Notes: generated from the sequence alone by a model not told the origin. Shown: positions 41,112 to 50,213, counted from the first letter of the stretch. The stretch: DNA of 64,000 bases from Nitratireductor basaltis (GCF_000733725.1 NZ_JMQM01000001.1:1860001-1924000); one strand, 5' to 3'. Made by a program: numbers and translations.

Positions 41112-42349
41112 GCCCTAACATTCTCAGCGTCAGCAGCGTTAGCAAAAGATACACTACGTTTAGATCAAATTTTGCCCGTTTCCGATCCTGGTTCGACAAA
41201 CGCGTACAGCCAGAGCAAGAGTTTTGGGCAGTGAGGGACGTTAGCTTCAACCTGCACCGAGGTGAAGGCATTGCTTTGATCGGGCAGAATGGTGCTGGAA
41301 AAAGCACATTGCTCAAGCTGATTACGGGCACAGTACGCCCGACTATGGGAACCGTCGCGACTACTGGCCACGTCAGCGCGATCCTTGAACTTGGACTTGG
41401 GTTCAACCCTGAACTGAACGGTCGAGACAACGTATATCAAGCTGGCGGCCTAATGGGCTACCCTAAAGACCAAATAACTCAACTCATACCTGAAATTGAA
41501 GACTTCGCCGAACTTGGGGATTTTTTTGACAAGCCGCTCCGCGTCTACTCATCGGGGATGCATGCTCGACTTGCCTTCTCACTAGCCACAGCAACCAGAC
41601 CTGATGTGCTTATTGTGGACGAAGTCCTGTCGGTAGGCGACAGCTACTTTCAACATAAAAGCTTTGATCGTATCCGGCGCTTTAAAGACGAAGGTAGCGC
41701 CCTTCTATTTGTTTCTCATAGCATGAGCGATGTCCGCAGCTTGTGCGACAGGGTCTTGCTTCTCGATGATGGCCGCATTCTCCGTGATGGCCCAGCAGAT
41801 GAAGTTGTAGATCATTATAACGCCCTGGTCGCTATGAAAGACAATGCGCGAACTAATCTAGAGCAAGCACGTAAACCCGATGGCTGGCATCAGACGAGAT
41901 CTGGAACATTTGAGGCAAGTCTGAACTCCATTGAGTTATTAGACGCAGCAACGGGAAATGCTGTCTATACCGCGGCGGTGGGACAAGAACTAACCTTGAA
42001 ACTAAAGGTGAAAACAAAAAAACCTATCCCACGACTAGTTTTGGGTATAATGCTGCGTGATCGCACAGGCAACCTCGTTTGGGGGACTAATACTTGGCAT
42101 ACCGACCAGGTTGCTTACGATATACCTAAAGATGAAGACGTTACTTTTTACGTCCATTTTCCGTGCAACCTTGGACCGGGTTCTTATTCAGTATCACCAG
42201 CGCTAACGAGCTCTGATACGCACCATGAAAACAACTATGAGTGGATAGATAATGCATTTGTCTTTGACGTGGTGAACACAAGTCGAGCGTTCTTCGGTGG
42301 AACATGTTGTCTCGATGCTAAGTTTGAAATTCAGTTAGGCGCCGTATAG
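41108..42349 (+). CDS. wzt: O-antigen ABC transporter ATPase with C-terminal carbohydrate-binding domain
   Basis: 413 aa, GTG start. The nucleotide-binding domain has Walker A GQNGAGKSTLLK, signature YSSGMHARLAFSLA, and Walker B DVLIVDEVLSVGD. From about residue 255 a separate beta-rich Wzt_C-type domain follows (FEASLNSIELLDAATG, VLGIMLRDRTGNLVWGTNT, YEWIDNAFVFDV). In Wzt proteins with such a domain, it reads the modified end of the finished polymer before export, so a chain terminator is expected in the cluster. The FkbM protein next door fits. Confidence 0.92.
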   Translation: MSPNILSVSSVSKRYTTFRSNFARFRSWFDKRVQPEQEFWAVRDVSFNLHRGEGIALIGQNGAGKSTLLKLITGTVRPTMGTVATTGHVSAILELGLGFNPELNGRDNVYQAGGLMGYPKDQITQLIPEIEDFAELGDFFDKPLRVYSSGMHARLAFSLATATRPDVLIVDEVLSVGDSYFQHKSFDRIRRFKDEGSALLFVSHSMSDVRSLCDRVLLLDDGRILRDGPADEVVDHYNALVAMKDNARTNLEQARKPDGWHQTRSGTFEASLNSIELLDAATGNAVYTAAVGQELTLKLKVKTKKPIPRLVLGIMLRDRTGNLVWGTNTWHTDQVAYDIPKDEDVTFYVHFPCNLGPGSYSVSPALTSSDTHHENNYEWIDNAFVFDVVNTSRAFFGGTCCLDAKFEIQLGAV

Positions 42350-43608
42350 TGACAGTAATCTCTCATGCGCAAAATTTTGAAGATGTAATTTTGTGGCGTG
42401 CTCTGAAGCATGTCCAAGGCGGTTTCTACATTGATATCGGCGCTCAACATCCGACAAAAGACTCAGTAAGCGCACTTTTTTACGTCAACGGCTGGCGAGG
42501 CGTTCATGTAGAACCTAATCCGGAATATGCCGACCAACTGCGGCAGGCTCGTCCGGACGAGACAATTTTGCAGATTGCCATCTCAGAAGGCGACAAAACT
42601 GCCCCTTTCTTCAGACTGGCTGGTACAGGGCTAAGTACCGCCGATCTCAGTCTCGCACAAGAATACGAACGAGCAGGCTATGATGTCCTGGTAGAAAATG
42701 TAAGATGGAGTCGGTTATCTGATATACTTGACCGCTATCATGATCGTCAGGTGCACTGGCTCAAAATCGATGTGGAAGGACTTGAAGCCAGCGTAATACG
42801 CAGTTGGCAGCCATCTCCGGTCCGTCCATGGGTGGTTGTGGTAGAAGCGATTGCACCCCGAACCCACGTGAGTACCACTCTAGACTGGGAACCTCACCTA
42901 ATCGAAATGGGGTATCGCTTTGTTTATTTTGATGGTCTCAACAGGTTCTACCTGCACGAAGCTCATGAGTCTTTATCCCATCATTTTAATATCGGACCTA
43001 ATATTTTTGACGACTTTTTTCTCGCCCAAGAAAATCTAGTTTGTGGTCTTCTGGCTGAACGCATAAATAGCTTAGAAGATGAAATAGAGTCTTTAAAAAG
43101 CCAAATCGATAGATACAACGAAAACGCTTGCACGCTGAATGAAAAGATCGGCACGCAAGAGACTGAAAATCTCCGCCTGAGTAACGAATGCTTGGAACTG
43201 CGTTCTCTTCTGGAGGATTCAAAAGTAGAGTTAAGCTGTATCAAAAACTCGACATCATGGCGAATAACTGCACCTGTCCGGGCATCGAAACGTGCAATTG
43301 GACCGTCCCTAGAACGTGTACGCGCCTTGCTGCCTCACAATCTAAATAACCGGCTAAGGCAAACATTGAAAGTGATGATCAGAAAGATTTACAGCCTGAT
43401 CCTCACGCGGCCACGACTGGTAAGAGCTGCACTCAAGTTTATAAGATTGTTTCCACCAGCATTTGAGATGAAAGTCAGATCTATAATCTTCAGAAGCGAC
43501 AGTTCCCCGGCGTTCAAAGGCGAAAGCCGTATTGACTCCCCTCCTCAACTTTCGGCTCGTGCTAAGGATTTCTATGCACAGCTAGCAAGGCAGACGAAGC
43601 GAAAGTGA
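42349..43608 (+). CDS. FkbM-family methyltransferase with coiled coil; candidate chain terminator
   Basis: 419 aa, GTG start overlapping the wzt stop. Residues about 1-210 form an FkbM-type SAM methyltransferase (HAQNFEDVILWRAL, GGFYIDIGAQHPTKDSVS, GVHVEPNP, WLKIDVEGLEASVI). A predicted coiled coil of heptads follows, about 233-305 (LLAERINSLEDEIESLKS, LEDSKVELSCIKN). The C-terminus is basic and amphipathic (STSWRITAPVRASKRA), which could contact the membrane. This order resembles WbdD, the E. coli O9a terminator in which a coiled coil measures chain length, but the methyltransferase family differs and no kinase is seen. The role is inferred from architecture and position. Confidence 0.8.
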   Translation: MTVISHAQNFEDVILWRALKHVQGGFYIDIGAQHPTKDSVSALFYVNGWRGVHVEPNPEYADQLRQARPDETILQIAISEGDKTAPFFRLAGTGLSTADLSLAQEYERAGYDVLVENVRWSRLSDILDRYHDRQVHWLKIDVEGLEASVIRSWQPSPVRPWVVVVEAIAPRTHVSTTLDWEPHLIEMGYRFVYFDGLNRFYLHEAHESLSHHFNIGPNIFDDFFLAQENLVCGLLAERINSLEDEIESLKSQIDRYNENACTLNEKIGTQETENLRLSNECLELRSLLEDSKVELSCIKNSTSWRITAPVRASKRAIGPSLERVRALLPHNLNNRLRQTLKVMIRKIYSLILTRPRLVRAALKFIRLFPPAFEMKVRSIIFRSDSSPAFKGESRIDSPPQLSARAKDFYAQLARQTKRK

Positions 43609-43617
43609 TATTCAGCG

Positions 43618-46600
43618 ATGAGAATTGTAATAGATCTGCAGAGTGCTCAGTCTAGTGGGTCAAGAAACCGTGGTATAGGTAACTATTCACTCTCTCTGAC
43701 GAAGGCGCTGATCGAGAACGGAGATGAGCACGATTTTCACATCGTCCTGAATGGTTCTTTCACGGAAGCTGCAATTTATCTGCGCAATTATTTCTCCGAG
43801 CTTCTTCCTAAAGAAAACGTCCACACATGGCACCCGGTCGCGCCTGCTGCTTACGTAGATAACAGCAACGACTTGAACCGTCACTTTTCTGAACTGACAC
43901 GCGAAACATTTATCAACTCTTTAAAGCCAGACATCCTTCTCATAACGAGTTTCTTTGAAGGCTTCCATGACGATTCATGTATCACTATCGGAAAACTAGG
44001 AAAAACCTACCCAGTTGCAGTAGTCGTTTATGACTTTATACCGCTAATTTATAAGAATGATTATCTAGCGAATAGGAAATTTCGCGATTGGTACACTGAG
44101 AAACTGGGGTTGCTTCAAGAAGCCGATTTGTTCCTAGCTATTTCTAACTCGTCGCGGCAGGAGGCAGTTGAAATCGCGGCGCTCCCTCCGGAACGTTGCG
44201 TGACGGTATCCACGGACGCCTCAGACGTTTTTAGACCGGTCCCTACCAGTGCCAAGGCGGTACAGGAAACCTTGCGAAAGTATGGGATCAATAAAAAATT
44301 CGTATTATATACTGGCGGTATCGATTTCCGGAAAAACGTGAACGGGCTGATTGCCGCTTATTCTAAACTTACTAGTCCTGTACAGGATGAACACTGTCTT
44401 GTTCTTGTTTGTGCAGTGCGACCTGAAGACCGATCAGTGCTTGAGGCATACGCTACGCGCCACGGCGTACGTGAAGGTGACATCATTATTACGGGTTTTG
44501 TATCTGACGAGGAGCTAAATGCTCTTTACAGTTCTTGTAGCCTATTTGTCTTTCCTTCACTACATGAAGGCTTCGGTCTGCCCGCACTAGAGGCTATGCG
44601 GTGTGACGCTCCCGTAATCGGCTCGAACACTTCAAGCCTTCCGGAAGTTATTGGCATGAAGGAAGCATTGTTTGATCCACGGGATCTCAATTCGATGCGC
44701 TCCATAATTGAGAAGGCTCTCACCGATCACGATTTTCGTAAAGCTCTAATTGATAACTCTCGTGCCCAAGCGAAACTTTTCTCTTGGGATAGAACAGCGC
44801 AGGCGACTCTTGATGTTTTTAGTGGCTGCACCATCTCCCACGTCACCATAGACAGTTATGCGCGCTCTGAAGAGCACCCCAAGCCAAAGCTTGCCTACGT
44901 TTCACCCTTTCCTCCAGAGGCTTCGGGTATAGCTGATTATAGCGCAGATCTAGTCGCATCTCTTTCTGCGTTCTATGAGATTGACATAATCACCCCACAG
45001 AAAGATATATCTGACCTACCTAGCCTTCGGAATATCGCTATAAAAACTCCCGATTATCTGCTTTCGCACCCCGATCATTACGACCGTATTCTGTACCATT
45101 TCGGCAACTCCGTATTTCATCAACATATGTTTGATATGTTAAATAGAATTCCTGGCGTCGTTGTACTTCATGATTTCTTTCTTTCCGGAATTATTGCTCA
45201 TATGGATAGTACCGGCTTCCGACCTAGCCTATTTGCAGAGACGCTATATTACTCACACGGGTACACAGCGGCCAAAGAGCTGTGCGAACATCAGGATCGA
45301 TCGGAAGTGATATACCGGTATCCCTGCAACCTGCCCGTTCTTCAAAAAAGCACTGGCATCATCGTGCACTCGAATAGTACGAGCCTGATGCTCGATAAAT
45401 GGTACCCGCTAAAGACAAAGAGATGGGCTGAAGTCCCACTGCTTCGTACACCTCCGCTAGAGCGCTGCGGTAAGACTTCAGCCAAGAGGGCTTTGGGCTT
45501 TGGGGCTTCGGACTTTTTAGTTTGTTCTTTTGGTATGATTGGTATAACTAAACAGAATCTTCGTTTATTAGATAGTTGGTTAGCCTCGAACCTTTCCATC
45601 GACCGCTCGTGTTATTTGATCTTCGTTGGTGAAAACGATCCCGGTGGGTACGGCGCCCAAATGCTTCGGAGAATCGAGGACAGTAACGTTGCAGATCGCA
45701 TCATTGTTACCGGCCGTGTTAGCAAAGATGTATATCAGGGGTACTTGAATGCCTGCGATTTAGCCGTTCAACTACGAACAATGTCACGTGGAGAAACATC
45801 TGCCGCCGTACTCGATTGTCTCAACCATTCCATCCCAACGATTGTGAATGCGAATGGGAGCATGGCAGATTTGCCGACGGAAACCGTATTTAGGTTAAGT
45901 GACGAGTTTGAGAACCGTGCGCTCGTTGCTGGGCTCGAAGAACTTTATAGCAACGAGGCAGCCAGGGGGCTGTTGGGGACAAAGGGTAAAGAGTTAGTAG
46001 CGTCAGAACACGAACCTGAATACTGCGCTAAACTTTATCACACCCATATCGAAAGATTTTATGCCGAGAGTGCTCGCGATTGGCCGGGATTAATTGACCA
46101 TATTGAGCACGAAGAAAGATCTTTAAGTGTTGACGAGATGATGCATATCTCGCGTGCTTGGGGGAAAACTTTTCCTGCAGATACTCGGCAAAGGCAGCTG
46201 CTAATTGATGTCTCAGAGATTGTTCAGAGGGACGTCGGTACGGGTATACAACGGGTGGTTCGCAACATACTATTTCAATTTCTAGAGCTCGCGACGCCTG
46301 AGTTCAGAATTGAACCGATATACGGCAGCCCGGAGCATGGCTACCGTTATGCGAGGGAGTTTAGTTCGAGGCTCTTTGGCATTGATAATGTTTCCCTCCG
46401 GGACGAGCCCGTAGATTACTACAATGGAGATATCTTTTTCGGATTAGACTATCAACCTCACGTACAAATATTCCACGAATCTTGGTATAAAAAACTTCAA
46501 GCGCAAGGTGTAGAAGTTTATTTCACAGTATATGACCTTCTATGCATTAACTGCCCTGAGTATTTCGTTGAGGGAGCCGATGCACTCTTCGAACGCTGGC

Positions 46601-47364
46601 TTAACGTTGTCGCGATGGGACACGGTGCGATCTGCATATCGGAAGCTGTGGCAAATGAACTCCGAAATTGGCTGGGGCAGAATTTTCCTCACCGCCTAGA
46701 GAATTTCCGCGTGGAGGTTGCGCATCTAGGAGCCGAACTTGATCGGGTCCAAGAAGCCTCTGAGGCATCTTCGCTGCAAGAAATAGCTCCTATTACCAAC
46801 AGGTGCAAGGGCTCTACCATGTTCTTGATGGTGGGAACATTGGAACCCAGGAAGGCTCACTCTGAGGTTTTAGCCGCTTTTGATAAACTGTGGGACGAAG
46901 GTGAGGATGCTCATCTTGTCATTGTTGGTAAAGTCGGGTGGAAAACTGAGCAGCTGACCCAGATCATAAAAGCCCATCCAGAGCTCAATAAGCGGCTGCA
47001 TTGGTATGATGGAATTAGTGATACTTTGCTACAAACGCTTTACCGTGAGGCAGATTGCCTCATCGCCGCGTCGAAGGGCGAGGGTTTCGGACTGCCATTG
47101 ATTGAAGCAGCACGAAATGACGTCCCCATCCTTGCTAGAAATATCCCGGTATTTCGCGAGGTAGCCGGAAATAAAGCGACGTATTTTAATGCTGATAAAC
47201 CTGAAGAGCTTTTTGAAGCTTTTCAGCGGTGGCTTAGGCAGTTTCGCTGTAACGAACATATCAAACCGAACGGAATGAGCTGGTTAAATTGGAGGCAGAG
47301 CGCGGAGCAATTTCTGTCAGCACTCATGAGAAACCGAAACGGCGAAAGAACCAACAGTGTTTGA
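43618..47364 (+). CDS. three-module GT4-type glycosyltransferase
   Basis: 1248 aa. Three GT-B units in one chain. Module 1 (about 1-410) starts MRIVIDLQSAQ and has the nucleotide-sugar motif LHEGFGLPALEAM (EX7E). Module 2 (about 422-800) starts KLAYVSPFPPEASGIADYS and carries RGETSAAVLDCLNHSIP, where the second Glu is Asp. Module 3 (about 857-1240) starts RQLLIDVSEIVQRDVGTGIQRVVRNIL and has SKGEGFGLPLIEAA (EX7E). Multi-domain rhamnosyl/mannosyl transferases such as WbdA extend O-antigens made by the ABC pathway. It likely polymerises D-rhamnose or a mannose-derived chain. Linkage cannot be read from sequence. Confidence 0.87.
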   Translation: MRIVIDLQSAQSSGSRNRGIGNYSLSLTKALIENGDEHDFHIVLNGSFTEAAIYLRNYFSELLPKENVHTWHPVAPAAYVDNSNDLNRHFSELTRETFINSLKPDILLITSFFEGFHDDSCITIGKLGKTYPVAVVVYDFIPLIYKNDYLANRKFRDWYTEKLGLLQEADLFLAISNSSRQEAVEIAALPPERCVTVSTDASDVFRPVPTSAKAVQETLRKYGINKKFVLYTGGIDFRKNVNGLIAAYSKLTSPVQDEHCLVLVCAVRPEDRSVLEAYATRHGVREGDIIITGFVSDEELNALYSSCSLFVFPSLHEGFGLPALEAMRCDAPVIGSNTSSLPEVIGMKEALFDPRDLNSMRSIIEKALTDHDFRKALIDNSRAQAKLFSWDRTAQATLDVFSGCTISHVTIDSYARSEEHPKPKLAYVSPFPPEASGIADYSADLVASLSAFYEIDIITPQKDISDLPSLRNIAIKTPDYLLSHPDHYDRILYHFGNSVFHQHMFDMLNRIPGVVVLHDFFLSGIIAHMDSTGFRPSLFAETLYYSHGYTAAKELCEHQDRSEVIYRYPCNLPVLQKSTGIIVHSNSTSLMLDKWYPLKTKRWAEVPLLRTPPLERCGKTSAKRALGFGASDFLVCSFGMIGITKQNLRLLDSWLASNLSIDRSCYLIFVGENDPGGYGAQMLRRIEDSNVADRIIVTGRVSKDVYQGYLNACDLAVQLRTMSRGETSAAVLDCLNHSIPTIVNANGSMADLPTETVFRLSDEFENRALVAGLEELYSNEAARGLLGTKGKELVASEHEPEYCAKLYHTHIERFYAESARDWPGLIDHIEHEERSLSVDEMMHISRAWGKTFPADTRQRQLLIDVSEIVQRDVGTGIQRVVRNILFQFLELATPEFRIEPIYGSPEHGYRYAREFSSRLFGIDNVSLRDEPVDYYNGDIFFGLDYQPHVQIFHESWYKKLQAQGVEVYFTVYDLLCINCPEYFVEGADALFERWLNVVAMGHGAICISEAVANELRNWLGQNFPHRLENFRVEVAHLGAELDRVQEASEASSLQEIAPITNRCKGSTMFLMVGTLEPRKAHSEVLAAFDKLWDEGEDAHLVIVGKVGWKTEQLTQIIKAHPELNKRLHWYDGISDTLLQTLYREADCLIAASKGEGFGLPLIEAARNDVPILARNIPVFREVAGNKATYFNADKPEELFEAFQRWLRQFRCNEHIKPNGMSWLNWRQSAEQFLSALMRNRNGERTNSV

Positions 47365-48577
47365 ACGCGTATTCAATGCGAAAGATAACGTAATGTACCC
47401 CCGTCGAGGATCAAGCTCTGAGGAAGAGACTTCTATTGATCGTAATCGTGCCGCAATATTTCACGATTATTTCTCCATAAAAGGTGGCGGCGAGAGAGTA
47501 GCTTTGTCTATTGCAAATGACTTAGGATATCACCTTTACTATGGGTATTTAACATCTTCTACGTACAGCCTGCAGGCTTTCCCAGATAATTCTCATTCTT
47601 TGAACCTGCACCCGCTAGTCCAAAGGAGAGGTTTGAGGCCGCTTACCCTCAGTTACCTTTTTCGCAGAGCGCGGCGCATTGCATCTCAGTATGAGTTACG
47701 CATATACTCGGGCGTTGCGGCTCCTTTTGCGGCACCTCCGCTTGGCTCGTCGGGGCTGAATGTCTTTTACTGTCATACACCGCCGCGGTTTCTGTATGAT
47801 CAAAAAGCGCATTTCCTCAACCTTCTTCCAAACCCACTTCGCTGGATAGCGCCATGGATTCTTCGCAGGTTCGAGAAAGGTTATATTGATGCCATTAATA
47901 ACATGGACATTATTATTGCGAATTCCGAAAATACTAAAATCAGACTCAGAGAATACATAGGCGTAGATAGCAGGGTTGTATACCCGCCCGTAGATACTGA
48001 ACGTTTTAAATGGCAGGGACAGGGGGATTATTACGTATCAACTGCTAGATTATCGCCCCTGAAGCGCGTAGATAGAATTATAGACGCCTTCTCTGCTATG
48101 CCGGAAAAGAAATTGATTGTTGTGTCGGGCGGCGAAGAATTGGATAGGCTACGTAGTCGTGCGAAGAATTTTTCAAATATTGATGTTCTGGGATGGGTCA
48201 CCGAAAGCGCTCTGGAGGACATAGTAGGAAACGCTATTGCTACTATCTATATACCTAAGGATGAAGATTTCGGCATATCGCCTCTGGAATCGATGGCAGC
48301 AGGCAAGCCAGTGATTGGAGTAGCTGAGGGAGGACTCCGTGAAACGATAATTGATGGTGAAACGGGGATCCTCTTGCCTTCATCTCCTACTAGCCGAGCT
48401 ATCGTTGAAGCAGTTCGCTCGCTGAACTCTACAAGAGCTTTGCAAATGAGGCGCGCATGTGAGCAACAGGCGCAGAGATTCCAAAGAGAAAAATTTGTAG
48501 AGGCGATGTCAGGTATTATTCAAGGCCTGCAGCCAAAGTTGCGCCGCGCTCCATCAGGAATCCACGTGCCTGATTGA
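47357..48577 (+). CDS. GT4 glycosyltransferase with disrupted 3' end
   Basis: 406 aa from GTG 47357, overlapping the previous gene by 8 bases; an ATG at 47393 (MYPRRGSSSEEE) may be the true start. GT-B fold: FHDYFSIKGGGERVALSIAN at the N-terminus, LNVFYCHTPPRFLYD, and DFGISPLESMAAGKPVIGVAEGGLRETI (EX7E region). WbpZ-like initiating or early D-rhamnosyl transferases have similar form. The last 10-15 codons, from LQPKLRRAPSG on, are antisense to an IS110-type transposase, so the native C-terminus was lost or replaced. The catalytic domain appears complete. Confidence 0.83.
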   Translation: MFERVFNAKDNVMYPRRGSSSEEETSIDRNRAAIFHDYFSIKGGGERVALSIANDLGYHLYYGYLTSSTYSLQAFPDNSHSLNLHPLVQRRGLRPLTLSYLFRRARRIASQYELRIYSGVAAPFAAPPLGSSGLNVFYCHTPPRFLYDQKAHFLNLLPNPLRWIAPWILRRFEKGYIDAINNMDIIIANSENTKIRLREYIGVDSRVVYPPVDTERFKWQGQGDYYVSTARLSPLKRVDRIIDAFSAMPEKKLIVVSGGEELDRLRSRAKNFSNIDVLGWVTESALEDIVGNAIATIYIPKDEDFGISPLESMAAGKPVIGVAEGGLRETIIDGETGILLPSSPTSRAIVEAVRSLNSTRALQMRRACEQQAQRFQREKFVEAMSGIIQGLQPKLRRAPSGIHVPD

Positions 48578-48818
48578 TCAGACGGGTACGGCTGTGCACC
48601 AGGCGCTCTCTGACGCGGTGCAAAGATTGCAGATCGAGCTGTTCTTCGGACTTCACCGCGACGAATGACATGGTTGGACGTGTGGCCGCTTCTGCGATCG
48701 CCTCGGCATCTCGGTTGTCGTTCTTGTGGACCTTGAAAATAGGGATGCACGTAAAGCGGCGACATCAGTCGCGGCTCGTGGCCTTGCGCGATGCAGAAGC
48801 GTCCGATGTGATGGGCAC
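48535..48818 (-). pseudogene. IS110-family transposase remnant, internal fragment
   Basis: Read on the minus strand from 48818, the frame gives HHIGRFCIAQGHEPRLMSPLYV, then shifts to KVHKNDNRDAEAIAEAATRP, FVAVKSEEQLDLQSLHRVRERLV and LINQARGFLMERGATL. This is the conserved middle part of the DEDD transposase. A frameshift after YVHPYF and the loss of the C-terminal half show that it is dead. It merges with the 3' end of the glycosyltransferase on the other strand. The first part of the same gene lies at 50021-50091, beyond the IS3 element. Confidence 0.8.
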
Positions 48819-48842
48819 TGACCTGCTCCCCTGAGATGTTCC
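48819..48842 (+). repeat. left inverted repeat of the IS3 element
   Basis: TGACCTGCTCCCC-TGAGATGTTCCC; the first 13 bases match the right end exactly and most of the next dozen match with one gap. Confidence 0.85.
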
Positions 48843-48883
48843 CGATTTTGGGTTAGCCTGTTCCTCAACGAAAGAGACAGGCG

Positions 48884-49150
48884 ATGGAACGGACGCGGTT
48901 CTCGGAAGAACAGATCATCCGCATTCTGAAGGAACATCAGGCGGGCATGACCCCGGCTGAACTGTGTCGCAAGCACGGCATCTCTGATGCGACGTTCTAC
49001 ACCTGGCGCAAGAAGTACGGCGGCATGGACGTATCGGACGCCAAGCGGTTAAAGGCGCTCGAAGAAGAGAATGCGAAGCTGAAGAAGCTTCTGGCGGAGC
49101 AGATGATGGATGTATCGACGCTCCGAGAGATGCTGACAAAAAACTTCTGA
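48884..49150 (+). CDS. IS3-family transposase OrfA
   Basis: 88 aa. Helix-turn-helix domain: RFSEEQIIRILKEHQAGMT, ELCRKHGISDATFYTWRKKYGG, followed by a leucine-zipper helix (RLKALEEENAKLKKLLAEQMM). It binds the IS ends. The frame ends in TKNF after a slippery heptamer, where a -1 shift leads into OrfB (TKKLLTLGSRRKAVSW). OrfA itself is intact. Confidence 0.9.
   Translation: MERTRFSEEQIIRILKEHQAGMTPAELCRKHGISDATFYTWRKKYGGMDVSDAKRLKALEEENAKLKKLLAEQMMDVSTLREMLTKNF
49138..49144 (+). other. programmed -1 ribosomal frameshift heptamer A AAA AAC
   Basis: It is in the correct frame at the end of OrfA (ACA AAA AAC). After slippage the ribosome reads straight into OrfB without a stop. This is the standard way IS3 elements make the OrfAB transposase. 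Confidence 0.8.
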
Positions 49151-49173
49151 CGCTCGGCTCCAGGAGGAAAGCT

Positions 49174-49994
49174 GTGAGTTGGGCGATCGAGATGAAGAAC
49201 TATCCGCAGCGCCGTGCCTGTGCCCTAGTTGGCATTGCGCCGCGCGTCTACCGATACATGTCCAGTCGGCCGGACGATGCTGCTCTGCGAGAACGTTTGC
49301 GGGAGCTGTCATCGGAACGACGGCGATTCGGCTATCGCCGTCTACATCTGCTTTTGAAGCGGGAGGGCGTCGTGGTGAATTGGAAGAAGCTCTACCGGAT
49401 TTGCAAGGAAGAGCGGTTGACGGTCCGAAAACGCGGTGGTCGCAAGCGGGCTGTGGGTACGAGAGCACCGATGGCGGTCCCGCAGGATCCGAACCAGAGA
49501 TGGAGCCTCGACTTCGTGTCGGACACGTTGCTCGATGGACGCCGTTTCCGCATCCTGTGTGTCATCGACGACTTCAGCCGGGAGTGCCTGGCAACGGTGG
49601 TCGATAACTCACTCTCGGGCGAACGCGTGGCTCGTTAGCTGGATGCCATTGCAGAACGGCGCGGCTACCCCTGCATGGTTGTCAGCGACAACGGAACGGA
49701 GCTGACGTCAAAGGCCATGCTCGCCTGGCAACAGGACCGCAATGTCGAGTGGCACTACATCGCACCAGGCAAGCCGATGCAAAACGGCTTCGTTGAAAGC
49801 TTCAACGGAAGGCTTCGGGACGAATGCCTCAACGAGCACCTGTTCCGCAGCTACCGGCATGCCAGAGAATCATCGAGGAATGGAGGATCGACTACAATTT
49901 GAACCGACCACACACGAGCCTCAAAGGGCTCACCCCGCACGAGTTTGCAACCCGGTGCAAAATGGACCACAACGTGAACAGCGCTAGCCTATGA
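49174..49994 (+). pseudogene. IS3-family transposase OrfB, interrupted
   Basis: rve/DDE integrase core. RFGYRRLHLLLKREG and RWSLDFVSDTLLDGRRF with the first Asp are followed by a premature TAG at 49636-49638. The frame continues beyond it as [24 protein letters not shown] and [19 protein letters not shown] with the second Asp and the Glu. A further frameshift lies near 49865-49872, after which [20 protein letters not shown] follows. One substitution (GAG to TAG) and one indel separate it from an intact gene, so the loss is recent and the element cannot move by itself. Confidence 0.9.
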
Positions 49995-49996
49995 AT

Positions 49997-50020
49997 GGGT
50001 ACATTCCGGGGAGCAGGTCA
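49997..50020 (-). repeat. right inverted repeat of the IS3 element
   Basis: Read on the minus strand it is TGACCTGCTCCCC-GGAATGTACCC, matching the left repeat. Confidence 0.85.
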
Positions 50021-50091
50021 CTCCGTTCGTCCAGACCCACAACGCTGTAGATCGTCTTTCTAAGATCGATACCAAGAACCGCAATAACCAT
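50021..50091 (-). pseudogene. IS110-family transposase remnant, N-terminal fragment
   Basis: It starts at the ATG at 50091 after AAGGAG and reads MVIAVLGIDLRKTIYSVVGL before being cut by the IS3 element. The pattern GIDL...SVVGLD is the conserved N-terminus of IS110-family DEDD transposases. About 40-50 residues are missing between this and the fragment at 48535-48818, so sequence was lost around the IS3 insertion. The stretch 50092-50213 looks like the IS110 non-coding end. Confidence 0.75.
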
Positions 50092-50213
50092 CAGGATGCT
50101 CCTTCTTTCCACCATCTCACCGCGACGATAGCCGCGTTTGGGGTGGGAAGGCAGTTCATCCCATTAAGTCAGTTGCACCACAGTTCAATGCAATCCAAAT
50201 CTACTAATAACTC

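Larger units (their letters stand above)
48819..50020 (+). mobile_element. IS3-family insertion sequence, decayed
   Basis: About 1.2 kb, bounded by inverted repeats beginning TGACCTGCTCCCC. It carries OrfA and OrfB with the usual -1 frameshift signal. It is inserted inside an IS110-family remnant whose two parts lie on each side. No clear target duplication is seen with TG/CA ends; taking the ends one base inside gives a flanking ACT on both sides, but the IS110 sequence across the insertion is not contiguous, so this may be chance. Confidence 0.9.

Noticed and set aside
48817-50022. A 3-base target duplication (ACT) for the IS3 element
   Set aside because: It depends on moving the ends one base inside the TG/CA termini, and the IS110 halves on each side are not contiguous, so no duplication is expected to be preserved.
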